A stretch of DNA of 64,000 bases. It comes from an uncultured Clostridia bacterium (GTDB taxonomy: Bacteria; Bacillota; Clostridia; Christensenellales; Borkfalkiaceae). A program made the translations under genes and the position numbers. The notes beneath the pieces were generated by a model, which saw only the letters and a program-made list of their open reading frames with translations, was not told where the DNA came from and did no database searches. Where the stretch lies: the NCBI GenBank assembly GCA_947630325.1, contig CANRHB010000002.1, positions 1 through 64,000 on the forward strand. Reading direction: 5' to 3'. Shown here one piece after another: positions 46,301-54,059 of this stretch (positions are counted from its first letter, which is position 1; the number at the start of each line of letters is the position of its first letter).

Positions 46301-49300
46301 ACCCGTGATGTCATACGCCTCGATTTGATAGGTTGCGGTTGCGGTGCCAGAGAAATTGTTTTGGCCCGTGACAGTGACGGTGACCTCGCCGACATTTGTT
46401 ACATCGGACGTATAAGAAACATCATAGTCCGTGTCCTGCACCAAACTTTCAAAGCCCTCGAGGGTGAAGCCCTGGAAAAGTTTCTGCTCCCGACCGTTAT
46501 AAGTAGCAGTTGTGGCAGAAAGTTTGATTCCACCGCCCGTCACGTCTTTTTGCGTGATCTCAAACTTATCTTTGCCGTCAAAATTCGTCTGCAATTCGTA
46601 ATTATTGCTTGAATCGTCGATCGTGGCGGTTAAATCGTATGAACCAACGTTCCAACCGTTTGCACCCGCGCCATCCGCAAAGGCAAGCGTCACCGTAACG
46701 CTATCTTCGCCACAAAGGCCCTTGAGCTCATAACATTGCGCACCCGAAGAAACGGTGGGCTCTTTACCCGAGTATACGGCGGTTTGCTTTATTAAGGTGA
46801 TCGTGAGTGTCGCCTTGGCAATGGAGAAGGTGAATGTCAACTCGCCCGTAAAGTTCTCCGTGCCGCTGATCGTGACAGACGCCTCGCCCGCATTGGTACA
46901 GGTGCAATTTTCGCCGTACTCATACGTTGCGGAGCCTTTGAAGTTCTTGCCCTTAATATCCAAGGACGGTTTATGCGCTTCGCCGCTATAAACAAGACCA
47001 GTGAAATACTTTTTAACGATCGCCTGTTGCTCATCTTCGCTGAGCCCGCTTAAATTGTAAGGAGTAACGGTGATATTATACTCTTTCGAACTCTTGCCGT
47101 CAACAAAATAGCCTTTTGTAAGCGACACGGTAAGATAATAAGTGGCGGCATCCAAAACTTGAGCGTTGTCTTTTACAGAGAGCGAAAGTCCGTAAGTCGT
47201 GGCCAACTCTTCGCTCAGCCCATAGTGCTCTTTGAACTTGGCAAGAAGAGCGTCTCCGTCAAACTCTGTGCCGTTGTAGGTAAGGTTGGGCAAAGTTTGC
47301 TCCGAAAGCAAAAGTTTCGTTTCCCCCTCGTTGCAACCGAGTTCGGTGCAGTAGTGGGTGATTTCCTTATACTTTTCGCCACTTGCAAACTGTTTGTCGT
47401 CTTCCGTCAAGGTCCAATCGTATTGGTGCTTTTCATGCTCCACTTTCCATGCGCCTGTTAGACCTTCGACGGCATTTGTATTTCCTGTGATGTAGTATTG
47501 ATTTGAAGTGTGCTCTTGATGGTTCACTTTTGTATTGCTCTGGTAACCATCAGAACTATCGTAGTTCACTTCGATCGCATCAATGCCAAACTTTTCTTTT
47601 CCCGTATAGGTTGAGGTATAAGTCTTGCCCGTCTCGAGCGTCGCAAGTTTTTGGTGTACATTGTCCCAAATACGGGCGCTTGACGGGTACTCCGCATAGT
47701 TGCAGTCGTAATCGGTCAAGCCGCCGTCAACGATCTTGCCCGTAAGCGTTACATTGTCGCCGATAACGACCTGCGCCGTGCCCTCGGTGTTCGTCGTTTG
47801 GATAACGCCGAGGAAAGTTGCTCCGCTATTGATATTCAATGTGCCGTTGACGATGAAATTTGCGTTTGTCTTATAGTTCGCTTTTCCAAGTTCCTCGGCA
47901 GTGGGATATGCCTTGCCGCTCATTTTGCTTTGCACAAGGCCGTCGTACACATAGAATTTTGCGTTCAAATTGAGCGTTGCGCCCTCGCCGACGGTGAGGC
48001 TTGCACCAGGCATCAGCTTGAAATCATAGTTAAGGTCAAAGCTTTGATCGGTCTCCTGTCCGTTTCCCTTTTCCAATACAATATTATAATTATAAGGAAT
48101 GGAGAATGCAACGCCGTTTGTCTGCACGAGGCCGAGGAAATCCATGTAGCCAGCCGTTGCGCCGCCTTTAATGGTAAGCGTTGTATGACCGATATTCTCG
48201 GTATTGCCACCGCCGCTCGTCACAAAACTGTCGTTAGTGTAAATTCCCGTTGCACTTGCACCATCTTTGAGGTTGATAAGGGTGGTTGTGCCCTTCTTTT
48301 TCTTTTGCGTCCCATTCACGCTCACTTCGCCTACATAGGAGATGAACTGCGTGTCGAGAGTGGTGACGCTTGAGAGGAAATACAAACTTGCGTGTCCCAA
48401 AAGTTCGCCGCCGTACTCAATGGTGTAGCCCTTCGAGCATTGAATGTTGATCATTGCATAGCGTTTGAAGGGCGTTTGATTGTGATTAAAGAGCCCCTCG
48501 GTGTTGGTGCCGCCCGCATAGTCGAGAATGAGGAAGGGCTGATAGAGTTCGCCGCCGCTTTTTACGGTGATGCCGCCCTCACCCGTCACTCTGCCGTACA
48601 CATCCATGACACCGCCCGCTTCGACTTCAATGCTACCATCGAGGATAAGCTGTGAATATTTGCCCGAGGTATGTCCCTGCGCGGACTGATCTTGGCAGTG
48701 CAACACGCCGCCGACATAAAGATTGCCGTTTACCGTGATCTTAACATTGGAACCCACGGTAAGCGTAACGACCGGCGTTGCAAACTTAGAACCGGAAGCC
48801 CAAGAAATCGTGGGCGAAGCTGTATTATCCGGGCTACTGGGCTGGGCGGAATTATATTTCCCAAGTTCATAATATGAACCCGCACGATCAATCGGAAGGA
48901 TAAAATTAACTCCTTTCGGTATTGTCAGCGAATTTTCTATGGAAAAATCATCAACAACAATGACATCTTTCTTCGCCAAGGAACCCGCCGCTGTGAATGC
49001 CGATTCAATGTCGGACGGCTTGTAGAATGTTTCGCCCGCGCGCACTGCAAACGAACCGGTAGTATCCATTATCGCAAATACGGTTGCGCTCGCGCTTACG
49101 GTATATCTAAAAGAGGGCTCGGTAGAAAGAAGTTTATTGTTTTCATCCACCCAACCGTAGAATGTTTTTCCTGTTTCGGGATTTGCGGTAAACTCAATTG
49201 ATGTACCAATGCTTATTGTGCCTTTTGCCGCATCTGTTCCACCCGTTTTCGCTGTGATCGTGCCGAGCGAACCATCTGTTATCTCTTCCTTGCTGGAATT

Positions 49301-51805
49301 TTTGATTCCCCAATTCATCTGCGCGTTGCCTTGTACGAACATAACGTTGCGGATGGTCATCTCGTTGGTTTTGTATTTATAACTATAAGAATTAACCAAA
49401 CCAACATAAACAATTTGCGCACCTTTATCCACGGGAACGCTCATCGTATACCAATCTTCGGCTGTTTCCCCAAGAGCTTGAGCACTCTCTAAAAGAATCG
49501 CTTGCTTCCAACCGTTCTCATCTGAGCCGCCCTTTGCAAAGACGGTACCGTTGATTGTTTCTTTGCTATTTTCATTATACCATCCAGGATAGCCGCTTCC
49601 GAGTATTGATATCGGCGAACCAATGCTATATGTCGCTTGAGCATAATACTCGTTTTCACTTTTATAATTCACTATGTGCGGGCCGTCAAATTTAAAGTCA
49701 AACTTTAACTGCCCAGCCTTTTCCGCAGTATAATGGCTTACATCGAATTTTAGTTGAGAGATATTGTCCCCGTTACTTGTAGTATTTGAATTGCCCGCCT
49801 TGTAAGCATAAGTCTCTTCGCCATTGTTCGCGGGGTCGAGATACCACGCCAATGCAGAATCATTTTCAACATTGATATCGAACGAGGGATTGACGATTGC
49901 CTGCACCCCCGCCTCATCCACCATTGAAACTTTTAACGAATATGCAAGGGAGTTGGCAAACTTTCCATCCAAGTCTGTAATTGTAATTTGGATCTCGGTA
50001 TTATCTTGAATGTCATTTAAGGTGAAACCTGTTTTGTAATCGGTTACAACGGAGACATCATTCGTCCCCGTGGAATCGATTTTCTGTACCGTATATTTGA
50101 GATTGAAACCTTCAAATTGCTCTATGCTGAAAACAAGACTGCTTGACTTCCCGAACGGAAGCTCGATAGTTTGACCGTTTGTAAGAACTTGTTCAGGCTG
50201 CGAATGACCGTTTGCCGTCATCGTTAAATTTACCTTGGGATAGGGTAAATGTTCCTTGTAGGCGGCATAAATATAACCTTCGTCTGCAGTTTTCGTAGAG
50301 CCGTCATCAAAATGCCATTCATTCTTTGAAAAATAAACTGTCGTTGAATTATAATTGACGCACCTTGATTTATCTCTATATTGCCATTCGACAAAATCCG
50401 ACTGAACGCTCTCGCTTTCAACGACACTTGAAACAGCATCTTTCCGTGGCCCATTGGCACTCAGATTAATGCGTTCTTCATCCGCGAATTGCATTGTTTG
50501 TGGATTTGTTAATTTACGCCCGTTGACAGTCACATCGGCAAGATTTTCATCGAAATCAACCTTAAATTCATGCAATTCCACTTCACTTATCGGCGTTACG
50601 GAAATATTACTAATTATAGCGGTGTCATTACCGGCAGAAGCATTCTTATTGCTGGTATAAATATATACTATCGCCGTATGAACCTTGTTTCCCAATACAT
50701 GATATGGAAAGAAATAATACTCTTCCGCAGCTGCGTTTCCATCAACCTTCGTCCAAGTAGCCCCATCCATTGTGATGACAATGGAATTCATTGTCCCAAA
50801 ATTTGCAATATAATGGAGAGTAAAATAGCTGTCACCATAGAAATCGATAAGTAGTTTTTGTCCATCTTTGAAATCGCCCATTGTGCCTATAGAGGAGTAT
50901 TGATATACGCCACCGCCGTTATCCTTCCACGCTTCAGCAGAGTCGGCTATCTTTATGTTTGTCTGTAATGAAACTTCGAAGGTACCGTCATTCTTTATAA
51001 ACTGTGCTCTTATATTTTTTCCACGCCAATAGGGAATCGTAAATTCTTGATCGCGCGAAAGAATGGTATTGGTCTCATCCGCCCAATACTTAAAGACATA
51101 CCCCTCTTGCGCTGTTGCCGTCGCAACATACATCTTACCTAATTCGGGAGTAAACGTATATTTTCCGTCAGAATCTGTAAGTTCGGGAATAGAGACACTA
51201 CCGCCGACATCCGAGGAAACCTCCACGGATTTGAAAGGATTTTCCGTAGTTTCTACGACCCGCAAACCCTGTATAACGCTACCGCCACTGTATTCTGTAT
51301 AATCGCCGTTGTACTCGCCTTGGCTGGATTTTTGCGGACCTGTTGCGGTAAAAATCAACTCGTCGCCTGCGGTAACGGGCTGTGTAACTTCGTGCCAATT
51401 CAAATAATCGTCACTGTGAGAAGTTTGTTTGGCAAGTAATGTTGTACTGGTTCCGCTTTGAGTACGATAAACAATCGTAAGTTTGTTTTCATTGGAACTA
51501 TTGGTATTCATTTTCCATTTGAATACAACATTACCCGAAGTCGTTACTTTTAACCTAAAAGTAGTATCTTGGCTTGCCGCTGTCCATGCCGAATATTGAT
51601 CTACAAACCATTCATTTGTATCTTCTTTATATGCCCAAGGAACTGTTGTATCGTTCTCAAAGGTATATTCGGCTGTGTTATTCGGCAAAACGCCGTCCTC
51701 TGCCGCTTTGGCAGGAACGGCATTTATCACCCCTATCGCCAACGCCACAATAAACATAGGCATAAGTATCGCCAATGCCCACCGCCATACTCTCTTCCTT
51801 GTCAT
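43397..51805 (-). CDS. 2802-residue secreted repeat protein with MBG-type domains
   Basis: The signal peptide is followed by an AKA-AE cleavage site at about residue 34. The N-terminal third holds InlB-like units (VFKYWADETN, KTFYGWVDENN) and carbohydrate-binding-like beta-sandwich segments. Residues about 950-1350 look like a beta-helix (GGVMDVYGRVTGEGG, then VKSGGELYQPF). From about 1490 on, tandem MBG/YDG-type units run almost to the end, recognisable by ITVTIVSKEKVYDGTEPTL, NYEVEWVNGVFTITP and relatives, at least eleven of them. The C-terminus has a short helical linker and a hydrophobic helix (LIEALFAATAALSALIGLAYI) with no LPXTG, so it is probably membrane-anchored. It is the first gene of the ABC operon; the 5' part is more A+T-rich than the repeat region. 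Stalk-forming adhesin or polymer is inferred. Confidence 0.8.
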   Translation of the reverse strand: MTRKRVWRWALAILMPMFIVALAIGVINAVPAKAAEDGVLPNNTAEYTFENDTTVPWAYKEDTNEWFVDQYSAWTAASQDTTFRLKVTTSGNVVFKWKMNTNSSNENKLTIVYRTQSGTSTTLLAKQTSHSDDYLNWHEVTQPVTAGDELIFTATGPQKSSQGEYNGDYTEYSGGSVIQGLRVVETTENPFKSVEVSSDVGGSVSIPELTDSDGKYTFTPELGKMYVATATAQEGYVFKYWADETNTILSRDQEFTIPYWRGKNIRAQFIKNDGTFEVSLQTNIKIADSAEAWKDNGGGVYQYSSIGTMGDFKDGQKLLIDFYGDSYFTLHYIANFGTMNSIVITMDGATWTKVDGNAAAEEYYFFPYHVLGNKVHTAIVYIYTSNKNASAGNDTAIISNISVTPISEVELHEFKVDFDENLADVTVNGRKLTNPQTMQFADEERINLSANGPRKDAVSSVVESESVQSDFVEWQYRDKSRCVNYNSTTVYFSKNEWHFDDGSTKTADEGYIYAAYKEHLPYPKVNLTMTANGHSQPEQVLTNGQTIELPFGKSSSLVFSIEQFEGFNLKYTVQKIDSTGTNDVSVVTDYKTGFTLNDIQDNTEIQITITDLDGKFANSLAYSLKVSMVDEAGVQAIVNPSFDINVENDSALAWYLDPANNGEETYAYKAGNSNTTSNGDNISQLKFDVSHYTAEKAGQLKFDFKFDGPHIVNYKSENEYYAQATYSIGSPISILGSGYPGWYNENSKETINGTVFAKGGSDENGWKQAILLESAQALGETAEDWYTMSVPVDKGAQIVYVGLVNSYSYKYKTNEMTIRNVMFVQGNAQMNWGIKNSSKEEITDGSLGTITAKTGGTDAAKGTISIGTSIEFTANPETGKTFYGWVDENNKLLSTEPSFRYTVSASATVFAIMDTTGSFAVRAGETFYKPSDIESAFTAAGSLAKKDVIVVDDFSIENSLTIPKGVNFILPIDRAGSYYELGKYNSAQPSSPDNTASPTISWASGSKFATPVVTLTVGSNVKITVNGNLYVGGVLHCQDQSAQGHTSGKYSQLILDGSIEVEAGGVMDVYGRVTGEGGITVKSGGELYQPFLILDYAGGTNTEGLFNHNQTPFKRYAMINIQCSKGYTIEYGGELLGHASLYFLSSVTTLDTQFISYVGEVSVNGTQKKKKGTTTLINLKDGASATGIYTNDSFVTSGGGNTENIGHTTLTIKGGATAGYMDFLGLVQTNGVAFSIPYNYNIVLEKGNGQETDQSFDLNYDFKLMPGASLTVGEGATLNLNAKFYVYDGLVQSKMSGKAYPTAEELGKANYKTNANFIVNGTLNINSGATFLGVIQTTNTEGTAQVVIGDNVTLTGKIVDGGLTDYDCNYAEYPSSARIWDNVHQKLATLETGKTYTSTYTGKEKFGIDAIEVNYDSSDGYQSNTKVNHQEHTSNQYYITGNTNAVEGLTGAWKVEHEKHQYDWTLTEDDKQFASGEKYKEITHYCTELGCNEGETKLLLSEQTLPNLTYNGTEFDGDALLAKFKEHYGLSEELATTYGLSLSVKDNAQVLDAATYYLTVSLTKGYFVDGKSSKEYNITVTPYNLSGLSEDEQQAIVKKYFTGLVYSGEAHKPSLDIKGKNFKGSATYEYGENCTCTNAGEASVTISGTENFTGELTFTFSIAKATLTITLIKQTAVYSGKEPTVSSGAQCYELKGLCGEDSVTVTLAFADGAGANGWNVGSYDLTATIDDSSNNYELQTNFDGKDKFEITQKDVTGGGIKLSATTATYNGREQKLFQGFTLEGFESLVQDTDYDVSYTSDVTNVGEVTVTVTGQNNFSGTATATYQIEAYDITGKSSSATVQTPEGGFVYKGEAWTPTINFTLEGITGDISSYYELGYDSNTNAGQATITVTGKDNFKGEFTLNFEIKKATLTITPDPKHSPKGQQRVALTARADGLFPVDKEKFEAAKDEIYNLSCTVDAQSAEGKYDITVTIEKSEWENYNVVAGSGKEAYTVTAEVFANVKFPDIMTAVYNGKAHTVEVTLGDPGGETKGTFGETMFTYHKNNTEGEAVHEMKDAGSYLVTAHITFTSDNGEKYETDISTTFTITPKALTESEVTIVLEAGDYTYTGEQIKPTVKSVTCGELAVSEFETAYENNTNAGSEAVVKVTGKGNFSGTVSTKFTIAPRSLVGATVALAENRVLVYNGEAQTPNVTVTVSVGEETLTLTGNDFTPKYSNNVHAGAAEVTVEGKGNYTGSPAAIVFTITAKQIAVTINDQSLVYTGEAPVLEQDRWTTLQNAIEGQDDLQITLTAVNAGEKWNVGTYNIQGVAGNQDYQVTFTEGQLTITKKAIKVTVEDITAVYGAETAALTFSVEEGALGTGDTKDDLKVTLTLSGAGTRLGVGSYMISGTAAESNYTVTFAGSWGEDHKNGTYTVTAKKITVTIVSKEKVYDGTEPTLTQNMGTDWTVDSGAIESGDDLHVALKKAEGVNVKAGGYAITGTAANSNYEVEWVNGVFTITPRPVTVTIADQSDTYNYEHKYNLDNSKWELDANTPLAAGEELDDLQITLTMGATDAGSYALTGVSANGNYAVTFKGAYSKDGDPQSGKAGVYTVNKRDITDDENAIFFMTATGGDFTGEGTRTLRVTFTGLALELSCGVTYREGTSNKTLKTTLSASSLTATGEYEITVTVDDSNYSGTAVFTVIVTDADGYTEALQQKLSRLAELAAGKDKNALTADDFGDIKEIAGILAGMTETEKELAAERLTQYSGLVEAWNELADVGDVAETAEAIAGSLIEALFAATAALSALIGLAYITLKGGIL

Positions 51806-51847
51806 TTTTTGCCTCCTTTTTCTCCCTTTTTGCGGTTTGTTTGTATT

Positions 51848-51917
51848 AAAAAAATCGCCCTCCGTCTCGCGCCGTGTAGCCTTTTACGCTACACTTTACG
51901 CATTACGGAGAAGCGAT
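51848..51917 (-). promoter_or_regulatory. Leader structure with terminator-like base stem
   Basis: On the minus strand an outer stem (51905-51917 with 51854-51865, 5 plus 6 base pairs with a small internal loop) encloses a 7-base inner hairpin (GTGTAGC / GCTACAC, 51874-51880 and 51888-51894). The outer stem runs straight into T7. It lies between the promoter and the giant gene ATG, 43 bases before it, which is the architecture of an attenuator or unclassified riboswitch. I recognise no known ligand class. Confidence 0.5.
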
Positions 51918-51924
51918 GTTTACA

Positions 51925-51934
51925 CCCCCCCCCC
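51925..51934 (-). repeat. Ten-base homopolymer in the leader of the giant gene
   Basis: C10 on the plus strand, G10 in the transcript, 120 bases upstream of the ATG and just before the leader structure. Confidence 0.6.
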
Positions 51935-52067
51935 GTCAAATTTATTGTACAGGAGGAACACTCGCCCCACTCGCTTGACCCCTTTTTGCGCTTTTGCCTT
52001 GGCTTTTTTTGCCTTTTGACGCTTTGGGCGCGCGCGAGACGATTTATTGTTCTGAAACCGCAACGCT

Positions 52068-52096
52068 ATTCTATCATATTCTTCGACGAAATACAA
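52068..52096 (-). promoter_or_regulatory. Promoter of the surface-protein/ABC operon
   Basis: Minus strand TTGTAT (52091-52096), 17-base spacer, TAGAAT (52068-52073). It predicts a leader of about 255 bases. Confidence 0.6.
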
Positions 52097-52209
52097 GCTT
52101 TATTAAGAATATTTTTGTAATTTGTCAAAAATTGTTGCCTTTTGGAACTTTTTCTGCTAAATTTTTTGTAATATTTCAAGTTTTTGTGCGTTTTATGGGG
52201 GCACAAAAA

Positions 52210-52340
52210 GGCTCCTCCTTAGGAGGAGCTGTCACGAAGTGACTGAGGTGGTGATAAGGTGGGGAATAAGGTGGGGAATAAGGTGGTAATTATTGAAATG
52301 AAGGACACCACCCCTTTAGTCCCCCTCCTAAGGAGGAGGC
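52210..52340. mobile_element. MITE-like inverted-repeat element
   Basis: The left end is a 19-base palindrome (GCTCCTCCTTAGGAGGAGC, 52211-52229), then a second dyad TGTCACGAAGTGACTGA. The right end is CACCCCTTTAGTCCCCCTCC followed by TAAGGAGGAGG, which is an inverted, diverged copy of the left end. Between them a 12-base unit ATAAGGTGGGGA is repeated in tandem (about 52254-52287). There is no coding capacity. Elements with these ends are familiar from gut Clostridia; a partial copy lies at 53949-53991. Confidence 0.55.
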
Positions 52341-52390
52341 AAGAAGGCGGAGGGGGCAAGAGGCCCCCTCTAATGGAGGAGGTAAAATGT

Positions 52391-52415
52391 GGGCGCGCCG
52401 CGAAGCGGCGCGCCC
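52391..52415. repeat. Perfect GC-rich hairpin
   Basis: GGGCGCGCCGC / GCGGCGCGCCC (52391-52401, 52405-52415) with a GAA loop, 95 bases past the metK stop. There is no immediate T-run on either strand, so it is a weak terminator candidate for metK or part of the neighbouring repeat element. Confidence 0.5.
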
Positions 52416-52448
52416 CAAAATCTCCTTCTATATTTCTGCTTCCAAAAT

Positions 52449-52503
52449 CTTTCTCTAAAACCTTCCTCTAAAATCTTCCTCTAAAACCTTCTGCAAAACC
52501 TTT
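52449..52503. repeat. 13-base tandem repeat next to the metK stop
   Basis: The plus strand reads about four copies of TTCCTCTAAAAYC with small changes, ending seven bases from the metK stop codon. It lies in the metK 3' untranslated region. Confidence 0.6.
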
Positions 52504-52509
52504 TCCAAA

Positions 52510-53670
52510 TTATAAATACTTCTTTAAGTCGGAAACGCGGTCGACAAATTCCCACGGGTAGGCGTCCCGCCCGAAATGCCCGTATGAGGAAGTCTGCGCA
52601 TAGATCGGCGCACGCAAGCCGAGCTTTTTGATGATCGCCGCGGGACGAAGATCGAATTCCTTCTTCACGACCTCCGCGATCTTGTCGTCCGAAAGTTTCC
52701 CCGTGCCGAAGGTGTCCACAAACACCGAAACGGGCCGCGCAACGCCGATCGCATAGGCGACCTGCAATTCCATTTCGTCCGCAAGCCCCGCCGCCACCAT
52801 GTTTTTGCAGATGTACCGCGCCATGTACGCCGCACTCCTGTCTACCTTGGTGGGGTCCTTGCCCGAGAACGCCCCGCCGCCGTGCGGACACCTGCCGCCG
52901 TAAGTATCGACGACGATCTTTCTGCCCGTCAAACCCGAATCGCCCTCGGGGCCGCCGATCTCAAACCGACCCGTGGGGTTGATGAAATACTTGGTATTTT
53001 CATCCAAAAACTCTGCGGGAATGACCGCCTTCGCCACAAGCTCTATCATGTCGCGCTCGATCTGCTCGTGCGTCACATGGGTGTTGTGCTGGGCGGAAAT
53101 GACGACCGTGTCCACGCGCACGGGGGTCTTGCCCTCGTATTCCACGGTGACCTGCGTTTTGCCGTCGGGGCGGAGATAATCGGCGATCCTTTCTTTGCGA
53201 AGTTGCGCCAAACGGAAAGCGAGTTTGTGCGCGAGGACGATGGGAAGAGGCATGAGCTCCTCCGTCTCGCGGCAGGCATAGCCGAACATCATGCCCTGGT
53301 CGCCCGCGCCGATGAGGTCGCACTCGTCGCCGCCCGCCTTGTTCTCGAGCGAACTGTCCACGCCGAGCGCAATGTCGGGCGACTGCGCGTGCACAAGCGC
53401 GATGACGTTGCACTTATCGAATGCAAAATCCCCCGCATAATAACCGATTTGTTGAATGACCTTGCGCGCGACCGCCTCGTAATCGACGTGCGCGCGGGAG
53501 GTGACTTCCCCCGTGATGAAGAGGGTGTTGTAGGCGGCGCAACACTCCACCGCCGCGCGGGTGGTGGGGTCCTGCTTTAAGAGTTCGTCTAAAATGCTGT
53601 CCGAAATGCAATCGCACACCTTGTCGGGGTGCCCTTCGGTGACGCTTTCGCTCGTAAAAAATCTTCTCAT
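52510..53670 (-). CDS. metK: S-adenosylmethionine synthetase
   Basis: 386 residues, the usual family length. It makes S-adenosylmethionine from methionine and ATP in the cytoplasm. Signature motifs are intact: [12 protein letters not shown] near 14, [12 protein letters not shown] near 120, and [19 protein letters not shown] near 263. The C-terminus has TSSYGHFGR as expected. The ATG at 53670 has GAGG eight bases upstream. A consensus promoter lies so close that only about 25 leader bases are possible, so none of the SAM riboswitches common upstream of Clostridial metK can fit. The product supplies SAM to the radical-SAM protein and the adenine methylase in this window, as to all others. Confidence 0.97.
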   Translation of the reverse strand: MRRFFTSESVTEGHPDKVCDCISDSILDELLKQDPTTRAAVECCAAYNTLFITGEVTSRAHVDYEAVARKVIQQIGYYAGDFAFDKCNVIALVHAQSPDIALGVDSSLENKAGGDECDLIGAGDQGMMFGYACRETEELMPLPIVLAHKLAFRLAQLRKERIADYLRPDGKTQVTVEYEGKTPVRVDTVVISAQHNTHVTHEQIERDMIELVAKAVIPAEFLDENTKYFINPTGRFEIGGPEGDSGLTGRKIVVDTYGGRCPHGGGAFSGKDPTKVDRSAAYMARYICKNMVAAGLADEMELQVAYAIGVARPVSVFVDTFGTGKLSDDKIAEVVKKEFDLRPAAIIKKLGLRAPIYAQTSSYGHFGRDAYPWEFVDRVSDLKKYL

Positions 53671-53697
53671 TGGAATTCCTCACTGCTGTACCCCAAT

Positions 53698-53726
53698 ATT
53701 ATAAAAAGCGTACGCCGAAAAGTCAA
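53698..53726 (-). promoter_or_regulatory. Promoter of metK
   Basis: Minus strand TTGACT (53721-53726), 17-base spacer, TATAAT (53698-53703). Confidence 0.85.
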
Positions 53727-53757
53727 CCGAAAACGAAGATTTTTGTGCGATGCGATT

Positions 53758-53934
53758 TGTCATTTCGCCCCGCTCACTCTTTCTACTGTCATTTCGCCCC
53801 GCCCGCACGTTCTATGTTGTCTAAGGGCGGCACGAGGAGCCTGCGACGAAGTACCAAGCCGCTTTGCGGCGCGTGGAGTAATCTCACTTTATGAAAGCTA
53901 AGGTAGAGATTTCTCGACTACGTTCGAAATGACG
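53758..53934. mobile_element. MITE-like repeat with TGTCATTTCG ends
   Basis: The left end TGTCATTTCG appears twice (53758-53767 and 53787-53796). The right end CGAAATGAC (53925-53933) is its inverse, preceded by AGAGATTTCTCGACTACGTT. These ends with an AGATTTCTCGA segment belong to a repeat family commonly seen in gut Firmicutes. There is no ORF of note. It lies between metK and the LRR lipoprotein gene. Confidence 0.55.
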
Positions 53935-53948
53935 TGATTTGGGAATGT

Positions 53949-53991
53949 AGCCCACCCCCTTAGTCCCCCTCCGATAGAGGGGGTTATAATA
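53949..53991. repeat. Partial copy of the CCCCCTTAGTCCCCCTCC repeat end
   Basis: CACCCCCTTAGTCCCCCTCC, then GATAGAGGGGG, matching the right end of the element at 52210-52340. A C10 run (54012-54021) followed by A9 lies just beyond, close to the end of the LRR lipoprotein gene. Confidence 0.55.
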
Positions 53992-54059
53992 AGGTGCCCC
54001 TTCCCTCTCCTCCCCCCCCCCAAAAAAAAACGTTGGGTGGAGGCGAGAAAGGCGCGGGC

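Noticed and set aside
53671..53726. SAM riboswitch upstream of metK
   Set aside because: Only about 25 bases lie between the predicted start site and the ATG, too few for any SAM riboswitch class.
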